Positions 7,050-7,485 of a stretch of 7,485 nt of DNA are shown here, in pieces (the stretch's first letter is position 1; the number at the start of each line of letters is the position of its first letter). Position numbers and translations under genes: made by a program. Origin of the DNA: an uncultured Clostridia bacterium (lineage in GTDB: Bacteria; Bacillota; Clostridia; Christensenellales; Aristaeellaceae). The DNA lies in contig CAKTTM010000087.1 in NCBI GenBank assembly GCA_934615145.1, positions 1 through 7,485 of the forward strand, in the 5' to 3' direction. The notes under the pieces are model-generated. The model had not been told where the DNA came from. It searched no databases and saw nothing but the letters and a program-made list of their open reading frames with translations.

Positions 7050-7401
7050 CAAGGCCATCCCAGGCCTGTTGGGCCTGGCGACCAGGGCAGGGCAGCTGCT
7101 GACAGGTGCCGACCGTGCGGCTGAGATGGCCAGGCGCGGAGAGGCCAAGCTGATCCTGGTGGATGAGGCAGCAAGCGACAACACACGCAAGCGTCTGAGT
7201 GACAGCATGCAAGCCCATCAGGTGCCCTGCCTGATATTGCAGGAGGATCTGCTGGGCAGGGCGATCGGCAAGCCGGGCATCATGGCCGTCGCCATGACGA
7301 CAGGCGGCATCACGCAAAGGGTATTACAGCTCTGCCAGGGGCAGACACACACAGCACTAAAGGCAACACGCGGAGGAACAGGGTCGAATGACGAAGGTTA
7401 G
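7042..7401 (+). CDS. ylxQ: YlxQ, L7Ae/L30e-family (kink-turn type) RNA-binding protein
   Basis: A 119-residue protein of the L7Ae/L30e/Gadd45 fold, whose members bind kink-turn RNA. Family features in order are LLGLATRAGQLLTGAD at the N-terminus, EAKLILVDEAASDNTRKRL (the core strand and following helix), QVPCLIL, and LLGRAIGKPGIMAVAM. The final ~20 residues are polar and Thr/Gly-rich and probably disordered. The start at ATG 7042 overlaps the rnpM stop. No Shine-Dalgarno is present in the C-rich bases before it, and the in-frame region back to TAA 7003-7005 has no ATG, GTG or TTG, so translation probably depends on coupling to rnpM. The exact cellular RNA target is unknown to me. Confidence 0.93.
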   Translation: MADKAIPGLLGLATRAGQLLTGADRAAEMARRGEAKLILVDEAASDNTRKRLSDSMQAHQVPCLILQEDLLGRAIGKPGIMAVAMTTGGITQRVLQLCQGQTHTALKATRGGTGSNDEG

Positions 7402-7485
7402 GCTGAAAGAAGTCTCCAAGGAACTCAATCAGAAGGCGGGGGTCATCCTCGCCGAAACAGAGCGCCTGAAGCGCAATACGGACAT
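7388..7485 (+). CDS. infB: Translation initiation factor IF2, N-terminus only (probable)
   Basis: An open frame begins at ATG 7388 and runs off the window without a stop; 32 codons are visible (MTKVRLKEVSKELNQ...). The start resembles the small IF2 N-terminal helix domain (KVRxxExxKELN), but the usual V-S-S-K-E-L continuation is replaced by QKAGVILAETERLK, which looks helical and charged. GGAGG at 7372-7376 precedes the ATG by 11 nt, a slightly long spacer, and the gene overlaps ylxQ by 14 nt. The call rests mainly on position: infB follows ylxQ in this operon across Bacillota. The GTPase domain is not visible. Confidence 0.75.
   Translation, partial: MTKVRLKEVSKELNQKAGVILAETERLKRNTD

Noticed and set aside
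1..7485. Search for a novel defence, mobile or CRISPR-type system
   Set aside because: All long frames on the + strand are recognised housekeeping genes in conserved order. There are no regularly spaced repeats, transposase or integrase motifs, or tRNA-like cloverleafs that I could see.

Overview
This is a stretch of conserved housekeeping chromosome. It holds seven co-directional genes on the + strand: ispG (3' part), polC, rimP, nusA, rnpM/ylxR, ylxQ and infB (5' end only). The organism is most likely a GC-rich member of Bacillota, class Clostridia. Three things point there: a PolC-type replicative polymerase (exonuclease inserted in the PHP domain), a NusA that ends after its KH domains without C-terminal acidic repeats, and the rimP-nusA-rnpM-ylxQ-infB gene order. 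Having ispG directly before polC is also more clostridial; Bacilli usually have proS there. A species cannot be named from this window.

Layout: 1-579 encodes the C-terminal half of the isoprenoid enzyme IspG, including all its iron-sulfur ligands. polC follows with a 4-nt overlap (576-4904) and appears intact, with every catalytic residue visible. Positions 4905-5083 are the only real intergenic gap (179 nt). It holds a near-consensus sigma-A promoter, then a leader that can fold into a 28-bp two-part hairpin ending in a U-run, and a possible 24-codon upstream reading frame that overlaps the rimP start. After that the genes are tightly packed: rimP/nusA overlap by 20 nt, nusA to rnpM is a 12-nt gap, rnpM/ylxQ overlap by 8 nt and ylxQ/infB by 14 nt.

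How the genes work together: the first pair belongs to an upstream lipid/isoprenoid-replication operon, and the promoter at 4923-4951 starts a second unit for transcription and translation machinery. RimP matures the 30S subunit, NusA controls pausing and termination, RnpM and YlxQ are small RNA-binding proteins, and IF2 starts translation. NusA is known to regulate its own operon by termination in the leader in other bacteria, so the structured rimP leader is a natural site for such feedback here.

No mobile element, CRISPR array, tRNA, rRNA or defence system was seen. The protein-coding content is ordinary. What deserves a second look is the rimP leader: its long hairpin, the missing Shine-Dalgarno sequence in front of rimP, and the upstream frame that may couple to it.
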